In this document: piece by piece, positions 45,008-54,198 of the stretch
Position numbering within the stretch: position 1 is the first letter of the stretch
How the letters are laid out: the number at the start of each line of letters is the position of its first letter
Assembly: GCF_000383575.1 (NCBI RefSeq)
Contig: NZ_KB911579.1
Coordinates: 5,293,424 to 5,357,423, forward strand
Direction of reading: 5' to 3'
Source: Salinispora oceanensis
GTDB taxonomy: Bacteria > Actinomycetota > Actinomycetes > Mycobacteriales > Micromonosporaceae
DNA length: 64,000 nt
Made by a program: the position numbers and the translations under genes
The notes under the pieces: generated by a model
What the model was told of the DNA's origin: nothing
Databases searched by the model: none
What the model saw: the letters and a program-made list of their open reading frames with translations, nothing else

Positions 45008-46690
45008 GTGGACAAGCCACGCCCGCGCCGCACCCGAGCGCCGAGTCGGATCCGCACGGTCGCGCATCGTCTCCGCAGCAGTCCACGGCTCGTCGACACC
45101 GTGCTCTACGTATGCCTGCTCGGTGTGCTGGCCACCGACGCGGAGAGCCTGGCCTCCCGCCCCTGGGAGTACGCGACGGCGCCGGTCCTCATCGTCGGCG
45201 CGGTCGCCCTCTCCCGGGTCCGGCCGGCCTGCTCGCTTACCCTCGCCGCCCTGTCCGGTACGTCGTACCTCGTGAACGCCGGCGGCTCGCCGGAGTGGCC
45301 GATCGCCCTCATGATCATCATCGGCTACCTGGCCGGACGCCGGTCGGCCGACCATCGCAGTGCCCTGGTCGGGCTGAGCGGCACACTGGCCGTCGGTCTG
45401 CTGATCGCTCCCCTGACCGGGACACCGAGCCGCTGGCTGAGCATGGCGCTCACCGTGCTCGGCGCCGCCGCCGTGCCGTGGCTGGCTGGGCGCTACCGGC
45501 GGTTGCGGGCCGACCTCGCGTACGCCGGTTGGGAACGCGCCTGCCAGCTGCGCCGTGAGCAGCGGACCCGCACGTCCGAGGCGCGTACCCGCGAGCGGGC
45601 CCGGATCGCCAGGGAGATGCACGACTCGCTCGGCCACGAGCTGAGTCTCATCGCGCTGCGAGCGGGCGCGTTCGAACTTGACGACGGCTTGGACGAGAGG
45701 CAACGCCGTGCCGCCGGCGAGCTGCGGGCCACGGCCGTGGCCGCCACCGAGCACCTGCAGGAGATCACCACCATGCTTCGTGACGGGGACGGGGTGGCCA
45801 TCGACGCCGCCGTCGCCGACCTCGTCGCCCGAGCGCGTGACCTCGGAGTCCCGATCTCGCTCAGCGAATTCGACGAGACCGCGGGCGCGGTCGGCGATGC
45901 CACCTTCCCCATCGCGAGCGACCCGAGAGCCTCCGGCCTCACGCCGATGGCCGCGCACGCACTGCACCGCGTCGTGCAGGAGGGGGTCACGAACGCTACC
46001 CGCCACGCAGCCGGGCTCCCGGTGTCCGTCCGGCTCCACCGCACGGCCGACGAGTTAACGGTAGCGGTCACCAATCCACTGCCGGCGACCTCGGCACGGG
46101 TCGCCGGTCCGCATTCCGGCCAGGGTCTGCTTGGCCTGCACGAGCGGCTACGCCTGGCTGGCGGTACGGTGAGCGCCGGGCCCCGCGACGGCGTCTTCGA
46201 GATCAGCGCCCAGCTGCCGATCGGAGCACGGTCCGCGCCGGCCCGCCGGATCGCACCCGAGCCGACCGGCGACGGGATACTTCCGGACCAGGCGGACCCG
46301 CCCGCCGGACCCCCGCTCGGGCTGCCCCAGGCGGAGCGGCGGATGCGGCGAAGGCTGATGGCCGCCGCCGGGCTGCCCGTCGCCGCGTTCGGTGCGCTCG
46401 GGGCCGTCCTGCTCGGCTACCACCTGCTCACGGTCGTCAACACCGCGCTCAGCCCAGCGGACTTCGACCGACTTCGGGTGGGGCAGCACCGCGACGAGTT
46501 CGCCGGATCACTCCCCCGGCGCAGCATCAGCAGCGCCCCACCGGTGCTGATCGAGCCACCGGCGCCGGCCGACGCGCACTGTGAGTACTATCTGACCAAC
46601 CGCAATCCCCTAGTCATCTCTACTGACATGTTCCGGCTCTGCTACACAGGCGACACCCTGGTGACCCTGGACCGGCTCACCCGGCCGTGA
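45008..46690 (+). CDS. NarL-type sensor histidine kinase (HisKA_3)
   Basis: 560 residues starting at GTG 45008. Four to six N-terminal membrane helices (about 30-155) are followed by a coiled linker, then the HisKA_3 H-box RERARIAREMHDSLGHELSLIALRAG (about 197-222) and a HATPase domain with VVQEGVTNATRHA and GQGLLGLHERLRLAGGTV. An unusual tail (about 400-560) has one more helix (LPVAAFGALGAVLLGYHLLTVV) and an extracytoplasmic segment containing two Cys. Partner regulator lies 40 bases downstream. Confidence 0.87.
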   Translation: MDKPRPRRTRAPSRIRTVAHRLRSSPRLVDTVLYVCLLGVLATDAESLASRPWEYATAPVLIVGAVALSRVRPACSLTLAALSGTSYLVNAGGSPEWPIALMIIIGYLAGRRSADHRSALVGLSGTLAVGLLIAPLTGTPSRWLSMALTVLGAAAVPWLAGRYRRLRADLAYAGWERACQLRREQRTRTSEARTRERARIAREMHDSLGHELSLIALRAGAFELDDGLDERQRRAAGELRATAVAATEHLQEITTMLRDGDGVAIDAAVADLVARARDLGVPISLSEFDETAGAVGDATFPIASDPRASGLTPMAAHALHRVVQEGVTNATRHAAGLPVSVRLHRTADELTVAVTNPLPATSARVAGPHSGQGLLGLHERLRLAGGTVSAGPRDGVFEISAQLPIGARSAPARRIAPEPTGDGILPDQADPPAGPPLGLPQAERRMRRRLMAAAGLPVAAFGALGAVLLGYHLLTVVNTALSPADFDRLRVGQHRDEFAGSLPRRSISSAPPVLIEPPAPADAHCEYYLTNRNPLVISTDMFRLCYTGDTLVTLDRLTRP

Positions 46691-46730
46691 CTCCGGTGGT
46701 GGATCCTCGGGAGACGAGCGAGGCGCCGCT

Positions 46731-47390
46731 GTGATCACCGTCCTGCTGGCCGACGACGAGTTGATGCTCCGGTCCGGCGTCAAGGCGATCCTGTCCACGC
46801 AGGATGACATCCAGGTCGTGGCCGAAGCGCAGAACGGGCAGGACGCCGTCGAACTCGCCCGTTTCCACCGCCCCACAGTGGCCCTGCTGGACATCCGGAT
46901 GCCCTGTCTCGACGGGCTGGCCGCCGCTGCCCTGCTGCGTGATGAAGTGCCGGAGACCAGGGTGGGCCTGCTGACCACGTTCTCCGAGGACGACCTCGTC
47001 GCCCGGGCGTTGGACGAGGATGTCCCGGGCTTCCTGCTCAAGGCCGCCGACCCCCGTGACCTCATCGCCGGCGTCCGCGCGCTGGCCAAGGGCCAGACGC
47101 ACCTCGCCCCGAAGGTCGTGGAACGGCTGATCACCGAGGTCTCCGGCGGGCGGATGGCCCGCGGGATCGCCGCCCGCAAGCGAATCGGCAGCCTCACCCA
47201 GCGCGAGGCCCAGATCCTCACCCTGCTCGTCAAGGGGTTGTCCAACAGCGAGATTGCCGACCGGATCCGGCTCGCCGAGGGCACGGTCAAGACCTACGTC
47301 AGCACGATCCTGCTCCGCCTGAACGCCAAGAACCGCGTGCAGGCGGCGATTCTCGCCTACGAGGCGGGGTTGGTCGACAACGAGGACTGA
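46731..47390 (+). CDS. NarL-family response regulator
   Basis: 219 residues starting GTG 46731 (ITVLLADDELMLRSG). Receiver landmarks: DD at 8-9, phospho-acceptor ALLDIRMPCLDG (about 53), LLTTFSEDD and LLKAADPRDL. LuxR-type helix-turn-helix in GSLTQREAQILTLLVKGLSNSEIADRI and EGTVKTYVSTILLRLNAKNR (about 155-205). It is the cognate of the preceding kinase by position. DNA target unknown. Confidence 0.92.
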   Translation: MITVLLADDELMLRSGVKAILSTQDDIQVVAEAQNGQDAVELARFHRPTVALLDIRMPCLDGLAAAALLRDEVPETRVGLLTTFSEDDLVARALDEDVPGFLLKAADPRDLIAGVRALAKGQTHLAPKVVERLITEVSGGRMARGIAARKRIGSLTQREAQILTLLVKGLSNSEIADRIRLAEGTVKTYVSTILLRLNAKNRVQAAILAYEAGLVDNED

Positions 47391-47479
47391 TCCGCGCAGG
47401 ACCCGAACGGGGCCGTGAGTGGATCAACCGGCGGCGTTTCGGATGGTGAGCCTAGCCCACCCGATGCGCCAGGTACGAC

Positions 47480-47680
47480 GCGCCGCGGCCCCTTGAAGCT
47501 GCCGACCGGGTTGACCGTCTCCACCTTGATACCGCCTCCCGCCCGATCGCGGCGCACAGGCGCTCGTCGACGAACTGCGGGGAGTCACGGAACACTTGAT
47601 CGACGGCCCGGGTCGCCCTCGGCGACGCGGCCCAGGTCCAGGTCGCTCATCGCAGACGGACCGAGGTCGGCAGGGCCGCG
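47480..47680 (-). pseudogene. N-terminal relic of a PLP-dependent enzyme (threonine-dehydratase/synthase type)
   Basis: Minus-strand pieces in shifted frames read MSDLDLGRVAE, VFRDSPQFVDERLCAAIG and IKVETVNPVGSFKG. The last is the PLP-binding Lys motif of fold-type II lyases (KxExxNPxGSFKGRG). The enzyme normally has over 300 residues; here only about 60 remain and the frame is broken. Confidence 0.5.
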
Positions 47681-47765
47681 AACCCACGGGCCTCGGCCAT
47701 CACGACAAGCTGCGCGCCGCCCCAGCATCCGAAGGCGTCGTCGACAGCAAGGTTTCTGGGATGGC

Positions 47766-47912
47766 CACCCACCTACCCAGTACCTGGCTACCGACGGCAG
47801 GGAGGGCCACGGGTACGACGGTTTCCCATCGCTGCTGCTCACCACGACGGGCCGGCGCAGCGCGATCAGCGTGCCGCACCGGACCGACACCACCGCCCGC
47901 GCCAGGCCCTAA
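47766..47912 (+). pseudogene. Deazaflavin-dependent nitroreductase (DDN family) fragment
   Basis: Reads YLATDGREGHGYDGFPSLLLTTTGRRS, which matches the F420-dependent DDN-family signature (YxATDGxEGHxW..LLLTTTGRKSG). It then degenerates and stops at 47912. Only about 45 residues remain of the usual 140. Confidence 0.55.
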
Positions 47913-47948
47913 AGACCGATCGGCCGCGACCCCGACCGACCACGACAG

Positions 47949-50204
47949 CTATTCAGACTCACTGGCAACAGGGACGGACTTGCCTGGCTGGACCCTGCGG
48001 GCGACTTGCCGTGTGTGGCCGTCACCATCGGAGTCACTGATGCCGATCCTGCGGTGCAGAGCACGCAAGGGTCCGGGGGCCCACCAGTTGAACCGACCGG
48101 CCAGTCGCATGAAGGCGGGCACGAGTGCCCCCCGGACCAGGAACGCATCCATGAGGATCGCCAACGCCAGACCGACACCGATGGCCTTCAGATAGACGAT
48201 GCCGGAGATAATGAACCCGAGGAAGACCACGGCCATGAGGATCGCGGCTGCGGTCACCAGACGGCCACTCCGTTCCAGTCCACGAGCCACGGCGAGGGTG
48301 TTGTCGCCGGTGCGGTCGTACTCCTCCTTGATCCTGGAAAGAATGAATACCTCGTAGTCCATGGACAGGCCGAACGCGATGCAGAAGAGCAGGATCGGCA
48401 CCGTCCAGGTGATGGCGCCCGTGGCCTCGAACTCGCCGACGATCCCCTCGAGGTGACCGTCCTGAAAACCCCAGACGAGCGCGCCGAAGGTAGCACTGAG
48501 ACTGAGGCAGTTGAGCACAATGGCCTTGAGCGGAATCACCACGCTGCCGGTGAAGAGGTAGAGCACCACGAGCGAGCTGGCCGCGATGAGCGCCAGTGCC
48601 AGCGGCATCCGGGAATACAGGGAGTCGAGCGAGTCGACCAGTTCGGCCGCTGGTCCGCTCACTTGCGCCTCGTACGGCGCGGACAGTGACCGGATTTGTT
48701 TGACCAGTTGCTCACCCTCGGTCGACCTGCTGTCCACCGACGGCGTGACGGCCAGGTATACGCTGCTGTCGGTCGCGAAGCGCGTCGCCCGGACGGTCGC
48801 CTCGGTCATCCGCGTACCGTCCACGAAGCTCCCGGTCATCGTGTCGACACGGGCCACGTCAGGCAGCTGCGACACGCTCGTGGCATAGCTGGTCACTGCG
48901 GAGGCGCGATTGGCACTCGCTGGAGCGTCGGGCAGCACCACGTTGAGTGGCTGCGAATCCATCGACGAGAAGTCCTCGCGCAGGGTTGCCCCGACCTGGC
49001 TCGCGCTGGCGTCCTGGGGCAGAACCCGCTCGTCGGCCAATCCCATCCGCAGCCCGAGGAACGGGGCACCGAGGAAGAGCATCACGACGATGACAACGGC
49101 GGCCACCGGGATAGGAAACCGCATTACCGACGTAGCCAGTCGATGCCAGAAGCCCTGCTCGGGATCCGGTTCGCTGCGACGCGGGAAGATCTGGAACTTG
49201 TCCACGCGGGGGCCCAGCACGGCCAGCAACGCCGGCAGGGTCGTGATGGTGATCAGCGCTGCGATCAATGCCGTCGGGATGCCGGCGTAGGCGAAGGAGC
49301 GTAGGAAGGCGAACGGGAAGATCAGCAGTGCGCTCAGCGAAAGGGCGACGGTGATGGCGGAGAACACCACGGTGCGTCCCGCACTGGCCAGCGTCGCCGA
49401 AATGGCCCGGTCCATCGCCGCACCCTGACGTAGCTCCTCGCGGTAGCGGGTGAGGATGAACAGGCTGTAGTCGATCGCTAGCCCCAGGCCCAGGCCGGTC
49501 GCGACGTTGGTGGCCAGCACCGAGACATCGGTGAACGTGGTCAACAGTCGGATCACCAGAAGCACCGACACGATGGTCAGGCCGCTCACCAGCAGTGGAA
49601 GGAAAGCCGCTACGAGGCCCCGGAACACGAAGATGAGAATGACAAAGACGATCGGGAAGGTGATTGCTTCAATTTTGATCAGGTCGCGCTCGGTGTTCTC
49701 GATGATCTCACGGTTCGCCTCGGCGGCGCCGCCGAGTTGCACCCGAAGCCCGTCCACCTCGCCGCTGTAGCGCTCGCCGAGCGCCTCCATCCGACTGTCA
49801 ACCTCGTCCTCGTCGCCCTCGATCCGGGCCAGGACGAGGGCTTGGTCGCCGTCCTTACTGCGCAGGGCGGCAGGGCGTTGCTGCGTCCAGTAGGACGTCG
49901 CCTCGGCGACGCCCGGCTCAGCCGCCAACCGGCTGGTCAGCTCCGTGCCGGCCCGCGTCGCAGCGGAATCGTCCACGCCCTGGTCGGCAACAACGAGCAG
50001 GATCAGGTTGGGTGCGCCGGTGCCGAACTCCCGCTGGATGAACTCGCTCGCGCGCGCAGACTCCGTCCGGGAGTCGGTGAAGCCGCCGGCGGAAAGCATC
50101 GGAATTACTCCGCCACCGACGGCACCAGCAACTACGAACAAAGCGGCCGATATGTAGAGAATGGCCTTCCTCTTGCTGTAAGCGAGTGCGGCCAGCGTTC
50201 TCAT
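47949..50204 (-). CDS. MMPL-family (RND-type) transporter
   Basis: 751 residues with the MMPL architecture: helix 1, a large periplasmic loop, five helices, a second loop, and five more. The signature Asp-Tyr pairs are visible in GLGLGLAIDYSLFILTRYREEL (about 245-265) and IAFGLSMDYEVFILSRIKEEYDR (about 615-640). Such proteins export lipids or hydrophobic metabolites. The ATG at 50204 (MRTLAALAYSKRK) has GGAAGGTGGCGAGG just before it; the longer open frame to 50315 is Arg/Cys-rich and not used. The C-terminal tail is short. Confidence 0.9.
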   Translation of the reverse strand: MRTLAALAYSKRKAILYISAALFVVAGAVGGGVIPMLSAGGFTDSRTESARASEFIQREFGTGAPNLILLVVADQGVDDSAATRAGTELTSRLAAEPGVAEATSYWTQQRPAALRSKDGDQALVLARIEGDEDEVDSRMEALGERYSGEVDGLRVQLGGAAEANREIIENTERDLIKIEAITFPIVFVILIFVFRGLVAAFLPLLVSGLTIVSVLLVIRLLTTFTDVSVLATNVATGLGLGLAIDYSLFILTRYREELRQGAAMDRAISATLASAGRTVVFSAITVALSLSALLIFPFAFLRSFAYAGIPTALIAALITITTLPALLAVLGPRVDKFQIFPRRSEPDPEQGFWHRLATSVMRFPIPVAAVVIVVMLFLGAPFLGLRMGLADERVLPQDASASQVGATLREDFSSMDSQPLNVVLPDAPASANRASAVTSYATSVSQLPDVARVDTMTGSFVDGTRMTEATVRATRFATDSSVYLAVTPSVDSRSTEGEQLVKQIRSLSAPYEAQVSGPAAELVDSLDSLYSRMPLALALIAASSLVVLYLFTGSVVIPLKAIVLNCLSLSATFGALVWGFQDGHLEGIVGEFEATGAITWTVPILLFCIAFGLSMDYEVFILSRIKEEYDRTGDNTLAVARGLERSGRLVTAAAILMAVVFLGFIISGIVYLKAIGVGLALAILMDAFLVRGALVPAFMRLAGRFNWWAPGPLRALHRRIGISDSDGDGHTRQVARRVQPGKSVPVASESE

Positions 50205-50877
50205 CCTCGCCACCTTCCAGGTCTTACGTGAAGTTCCCGCGAATATCGAGCCCCGCACCAGGCAGCGCGTATCACATCGGCCGTCGAGCCATCGGCAGCA
50301 TATGATGTCCGACATCTGCGGGACAACGCGACACCCGTCGCCGCGGCGGCCCTCGCGACGCCGCGCAGGCGGCCGGCGTCCAGCGACTGGCGGCTACCGG
50401 AAGAGCACATACCACAAATCCACGTTCTCCGATCAATATTGGACATTTTGTGGCCCGGTTGCGGCGACTGATCGACCGACTCGCCCACCGCGGCCGAGGG
50501 CTGGTGGTCGCCGACCTTCCCGCCTCGATCTGGCCATGTCTCGGCGTGCCAGCTCGGATGCCCTCCTGGGTACGCATGAAGTGCTCGGGCACCCGTCAGC
50601 GATAGGCCGGCAACGGTCGGCCCGGCCGTTTGCACGGCTGGTGCCCGCCGGCACCTGCAGGCTGACTCCGCGCAGCGATTCCGCTGTCGCCGCCGTCCCA
50701 CCGCCTCCACAGGCACCCACGCCGGCCACTGCCCCGTGGCGTCGGCCGTGAAGGAACCGGACGGTGAGCGGGAACCTGCCCAAGAGAAGCAAACATCGAT
50801 AGCATCGGGAAGTCGGCAGCACGTTGCACGGCGGCACCGCCGGAGCCAGGACGACAACGACAGCGGAGAAGACGCGG
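50205..50877. other. Long intergenic region
   Basis: Apart from the palindrome at 50304-50316, this divergent space holds an AT-rich window at 50420-50455 (TCAATATTGGACATTTTGTG) that probably contains promoters. No gene was recognised. Confidence 0.45.
50304..50316. promoter_or_regulatory. Palindrome upstream of the MMPL gene
   Basis: GATGTC-C-GACATC is a perfect six-base inverted repeat with a one-base centre, 100 bases before the MMPL start codon. Short palindromes of this type are typical TetR or MarR operators, but no regulator gene is adjacent. Confidence 0.4.
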
Positions 50878-51309
50878 ATGTCTCAGCAAGCCGTTACGCG
50901 CAACCGCAGATGGTCGCTCACCGTCTCGGACAATCGCTGGTTGTTCGCAGCCTTCCTACTCACGATGACGGTGAGCGCCGCGCTGCTGTTCCTACCGCTG
51001 GTCGAGGGCGCCGAGAGCACCGTCGTCGGCACGCCCATGGAGGCAGGCCAGCCCGCCGGGACGGTGGAAACCACGGACCGAGAGAGCTTGCTAGAGGTCG
51101 CCGATTGGGATGCGGCCGCCCTGCTTCTGATCCCGGTGGCGGTGGCCGCCGCCCCGCTGGTCACGCCAAGGCGCGCGCGGCGGCCGGTGGCGATCGCCTC
51201 GGCCTCGGTGCTCGGCATCAGCGTCATCCTCGGTGCGGCCTCGGTGGGCCTTTTCTATCTGCCCAGCGCGATCTTGTTGGTGGTTGGTGCGATTCGACAG
51301 CGCGCCTGA
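50878..51309 (+). CDS. Small membrane protein, three or four helices, 143 aa
   Basis: MSQQAVTRNRRWSLTVSDN leads into a first helix (FAAFLLTMTVSAALLFLPL), an extracytoplasmic loop with EGAESTVVGTPMEAGQPAG, then helices in AALLLIPVAVAAAPLV and ASASVLGISVILGAASVGLFYLP. The ATG at 50878 with GGAGAAG upstream is preferred. Small four-helix proteins like this are common near exporters. No function can be named. Confidence 0.65.
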   Translation: MSQQAVTRNRRWSLTVSDNRWLFAAFLLTMTVSAALLFLPLVEGAESTVVGTPMEAGQPAGTVETTDRESLLEVADWDAAALLLIPVAVAAAPLVTPRRARRPVAIASASVLGISVILGAASVGLFYLPSAILLVVGAIRQRA

Positions 51310-51554
51310 GCCATCATGTCGGCGCTATCGGACTCTTCCCTTCACCAACCTCGTTGAGCGCTGGCGCGCGCGGGCCGATATCACCTGCTGCGACCTACGG
51401 CGCGCGGCGCCACGCCGTGGAGGACCCGCCGGCCGAACGGGCCGCGGCGCGTCAGCGCCGCGCTGGGGGTTCGCGTATCGAAGTCCTTAACCTCGGTCCC
51501 CGTACGGTCGCGACCGCCGGTAGCCTCTCAGCCGGAAGGGGTGTCGTGGCCTAG

Positions 51555-52436
51555 TCACAGCAGCGCTCGCAGGCAGCCGTCGAGGGTCGGGTAGCGGAAT
51601 TGAAACCCCGCCGACAGCAATCGCCGTGGCAGGACCTTCGCGCTCTGCAGCAGCAGCTCGTCGGCCACACCGGGCAGCGCGATCCGCGGCAACAGCGGGG
51701 GTACGGGAATGACCGGGCGCCGCATGATCCGCCCCAACGTCGCCGCGTACGCCGCATTCGTGATCGGGTTGGGGCTGGTGACGTTGAGCGGGCCGGCTAG
51801 CGCTGGAGTAGCGAGCGCGAACGTGATGGCGCGCGTGACGTCCTCGAGTGCCACCCAGCTTTGGTGACGCCGCCCGTGCCCGAAGCGGACCACCGGCCCG
51901 ACGAGCGCGGAGCGCCGCATGGCCACCAACATGCCGGCGTCGCGGGCCTGGATGACCCCGAGCCGGGTCTGCACCACCCGACAACCGTGCTCGGTGGCCC
52001 GCGCCGCAGCGGCCTCCCAGTCTTGGCAGAGCCGGGCCAGGAATCCGTCCCCCGGCCGACTCTCCTCGGTCAACTCTTCGTCCCCGCGATCGCCGTAGTA
52101 GCCGATCGCCGACGCGGTGACCAGGACCGGTGCCGACCGCGCCCCGGCGAGAGCCGCCACCAACAGGTTGGTGCCGTCGATGCGGGAGCGATAGATCCGG
52201 TCCCGGTTCTTGGCGGTCCACAGCGTACCGATATTCGCTCCGGCCAGATGCACCACCGCGTCGAGGTCGGCGAGGTCGGCCCGGGCCAGCCGTCCCTCGG
52301 CCGGATCCCACTGGATTTCGCTGGGCTGCGTCGGCAGCCGCCGCGAGACGCGCCGGACCTCGTGGCCTTCGGCGCGGAGGTGCTGAACGAGTGCCGTGCC
52401 GACCATACCGCTGGCACCAGTGACCGCTACCCGCAA
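51555..52436 (-). CDS. TIGR01777-family epimerase (SDR-like)
   Basis: 293 residues. The NAD(P)-binding start MRVAVTGASGMVGTALVQHL, VVHLAGANIGTLW, catalytic TASAIGYYGDRGDEELTEE, RVVQTRLGVIQARDAGML and C-terminal DUF1731 text (PALLPRIALPG-like, VLPRRLLSAGFQFRYPTLDG) are exactly the SulA/YfcH-like extended SDR family. Reaction unknown. Monocistronic. Confidence 0.9.
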   Translation of the reverse strand: MRVAVTGASGMVGTALVQHLRAEGHEVRRVSRRLPTQPSEIQWDPAEGRLARADLADLDAVVHLAGANIGTLWTAKNRDRIYRSRIDGTNLLVAALAGARSAPVLVTASAIGYYGDRGDEELTEESRPGDGFLARLCQDWEAAAARATEHGCRVVQTRLGVIQARDAGMLVAMRRSALVGPVVRFGHGRRHQSWVALEDVTRAITFALATPALAGPLNVTSPNPITNAAYAATLGRIMRRPVIPVPPLLPRIALPGVADELLLQSAKVLPRRLLSAGFQFRYPTLDGCLRALL

Positions 52437-52703
52437 CGAGCCCCCTCTCGGGTGACAGTCCCGCCATCATATCGGCCACTCCCGACAGTTTGAGGGGGCG
52501 GACTACGAACTTGATCTTTAACCTGTGTGGTTTTCCCCCGCCGCCAGACAGCAGTGACGCACCTGACCGGTATCTCCCTGTCGCTACCGCAGTTTTGCGC
52601 TCGTTGTCGTCTACCTTGCCGGCGCAGGCCGAGTAGGCCCCCCGCCGGTCGACAGTAGGACCTGGTGGCGGTGCGGTCGGGTCTCCGGGTTGCCGGCCCA
52701 GGA
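52437..52703. other. Intergenic between epimerase and response regulator
   Basis: No gene recognised. Probably carries the promoter for the epimerase gene. Confidence 0.35.
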
Positions 52704-53309
52704 TCAAAGCCACCCGTTGTCTCGCGCCGTACGGAAAGCCTCCGCCCGGTTGGCCACCTTGAGCTTGCTGACTGCCGCGGAGAGGTGGTTGCGGACTGAG
52801 CCGATCGACAGATTGGTACGACGCGACACCTCGGAGACCGGCGTGGCCAACTCAGCCAGCCGCAGGACGTCCAGCTCGCGAGGGGTCAGCGGGCACTCGG
52901 GGGCGGTCAGCGCGTCGGCCGCGAGCGCCGGGTCGACGTAGCGCCCGCCGCCGTGCACGCGGCGGATCACCTCCGCCAGTGTGCCGCCCGGAGCGCCCTT
53001 GGGCAGGAAGCCCTTGGCACCCGCGGTCAGCGCCCGATGCAGATGCGGCGGACGGCCGTGTCCGGTGAGGATCACCACCTTGCAACCCGGCAGGACGCGG
53101 GCCAGCTCAGCGCACACCTCCATGCCGTTCAGGGCCGGCATCTGCAGGTCGATCACGGCGACGTCCGGCCGGTGGGCGCGGGCCGCGGTCAGCGCGCCAC
53201 GCCCGTCGAATGCCTCAGCCACCACCTCGATGTCGGGCTCCAAACCGAGCAGGGCGGCGAGCCCCGCCCGGATCAGATCCTCGTCGTCGGCCAGCAGCAC
53301 CCGGATCAT
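52704..53309 (-). CDS. NarL-family response regulator, orphan
   Basis: 201 residues starting MIRVLLADDEDLIRAG (ATG at 53309; the frame is open to 53333). Receiver with VIDLQMPALNG (phospho-Asp about 54), VVILTGHG and GFLPKGAPGGTL; HTH in CPLTPRELDVLRLAELATP and TNLSIGSVRNHLSAAVSKLKVANR. Located directly downstream of the ABC permease, where such loci usually contain a histidine kinase. None is present. Confidence 0.88.
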   Translation of the reverse strand: MIRVLLADDEDLIRAGLAALLGLEPDIEVVAEAFDGRGALTAARAHRPDVAVIDLQMPALNGMEVCAELARVLPGCKVVILTGHGRPPHLHRALTAGAKGFLPKGAPGGTLAEVIRRVHGGGRYVDPALAADALTAPECPLTPRELDVLRLAELATPVSEVSRRTNLSIGSVRNHLSAAVSKLKVANRAEAFRTARDNGWL

Positions 53310-53394
53310 CGGCCCGACGCCGTCGTCACTCATATCATCCGCACCTTCACCTCGTCTGGGCCTCTCCCATGGTGCACCATGGGCCGGCGGCGTA

Positions 53395-54198
53395 TCAGAC
53401 GTGCCGGGGCTCCCACCGGAAGAACCGGCGGGTCAGCCAGGCACCGATGACCAGCCACACCAGCAGCACACCGGCCGAGGGCAGCGCGTTCAGGTGACTG
53501 TCCCAGAAGCCGAGCGCCCGGCCCCCGTCGGTCTGTCCCAGCCACCCGACGCGCAGCATTTCGGTGATCGGGCCGGTCGGCAGGAACCACAGCACCCGCT
53601 CAATCGGCGCCGGTAGCGCGCCCAGCGGCAGCAGGGCACCCGGGGTGGCCAGGAAGATCACCATGGACGGCAGGGTGGTCAGCATCGCGGCCTCGGAGCT
53701 GCGGGTGACCGCGGACAGTACCGCGGCGAAGACGGCCATCACGGCGGCTCCCAGCAGCAGTGCAAGCAGGATCACCAGCGGGTGCCGCGGTACCGGCAGG
53801 TCGAGCACCAGGATGGCATAGAGCACCAGTACGGCGGTCTGCGCCAAGAAGGTGAGCACGGTGCTGCTGGCGGTGCCGAGCAGGATGGTGCTGTCGGACG
53901 GCAGACCCACACGCATCCGCTTGAGCACGTTCTCCTGCCGGCGCGAGGCGTAAACGGTGGTCAAGTGATGGTGCACCACGAAGACCACGATCAGCGCGGT
54001 CACGCTGACCGCCCGGCGCACCCCGGAGACCGCTTGGCCGCCGTATCCGCTGGTCAATAGCAGCCCGATGAGCAGCGGAGTGACCACGGAGAGGGTAGTG
54101 GCGGTCCAGTTGCGCCGCAGCGCCAGCAGCTCCATGCGCAGCAAGGCGAGCATCTGCCAGGACGGCCGCGCCGCCCGATCTGTCGTGACGGTGGTCAT
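53395..54198 (-). CDS. ABC-2-type exporter permease
   Basis: 267 residues with six helices: WTATTLSVVTPLLIGLLL, VTALIVVFVVHHHLTTVY, LVLYAILVLDLPVP, ILLALLLGAAVMAVFAAVLS, VIFLATPGALLPLGALP and VLLVWLVIGAWLTRRF. RQENVLKRMRVGLPSD is the typical coupling segment. Start ATG 54198 (MTTVTTDRAARP); 54210 is open too. Belongs with the ATPase gene just upstream in one transporter, with a response regulator downstream. Confidence 0.85.
   Translation of the reverse strand: MTTVTTDRAARPSWQMLALLRMELLALRRNWTATTLSVVTPLLIGLLLTSGYGGQAVSGVRRAVSVTALIVVFVVHHHLTTVYASRRQENVLKRMRVGLPSDSTILLGTASSTVLTFLAQTAVLVLYAILVLDLPVPRHPLVILLALLLGAAVMAVFAAVLSAVTRSSEAAMLTTLPSMVIFLATPGALLPLGALPAPIERVLWFLPTGPITEMLRVGWLGQTDGGRALGFWDSHLNALPSAGVLLVWLVIGAWLTRRFFRWEPRHV

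Noticed and set aside
44801..46039. 412-residue minus-strand frame opposite the histidine kinase
   Set aside because: Antisense shadow; Gly/Arg/Glu-rich without motifs, while the plus strand has full HisKA_3 and HATPase signatures.
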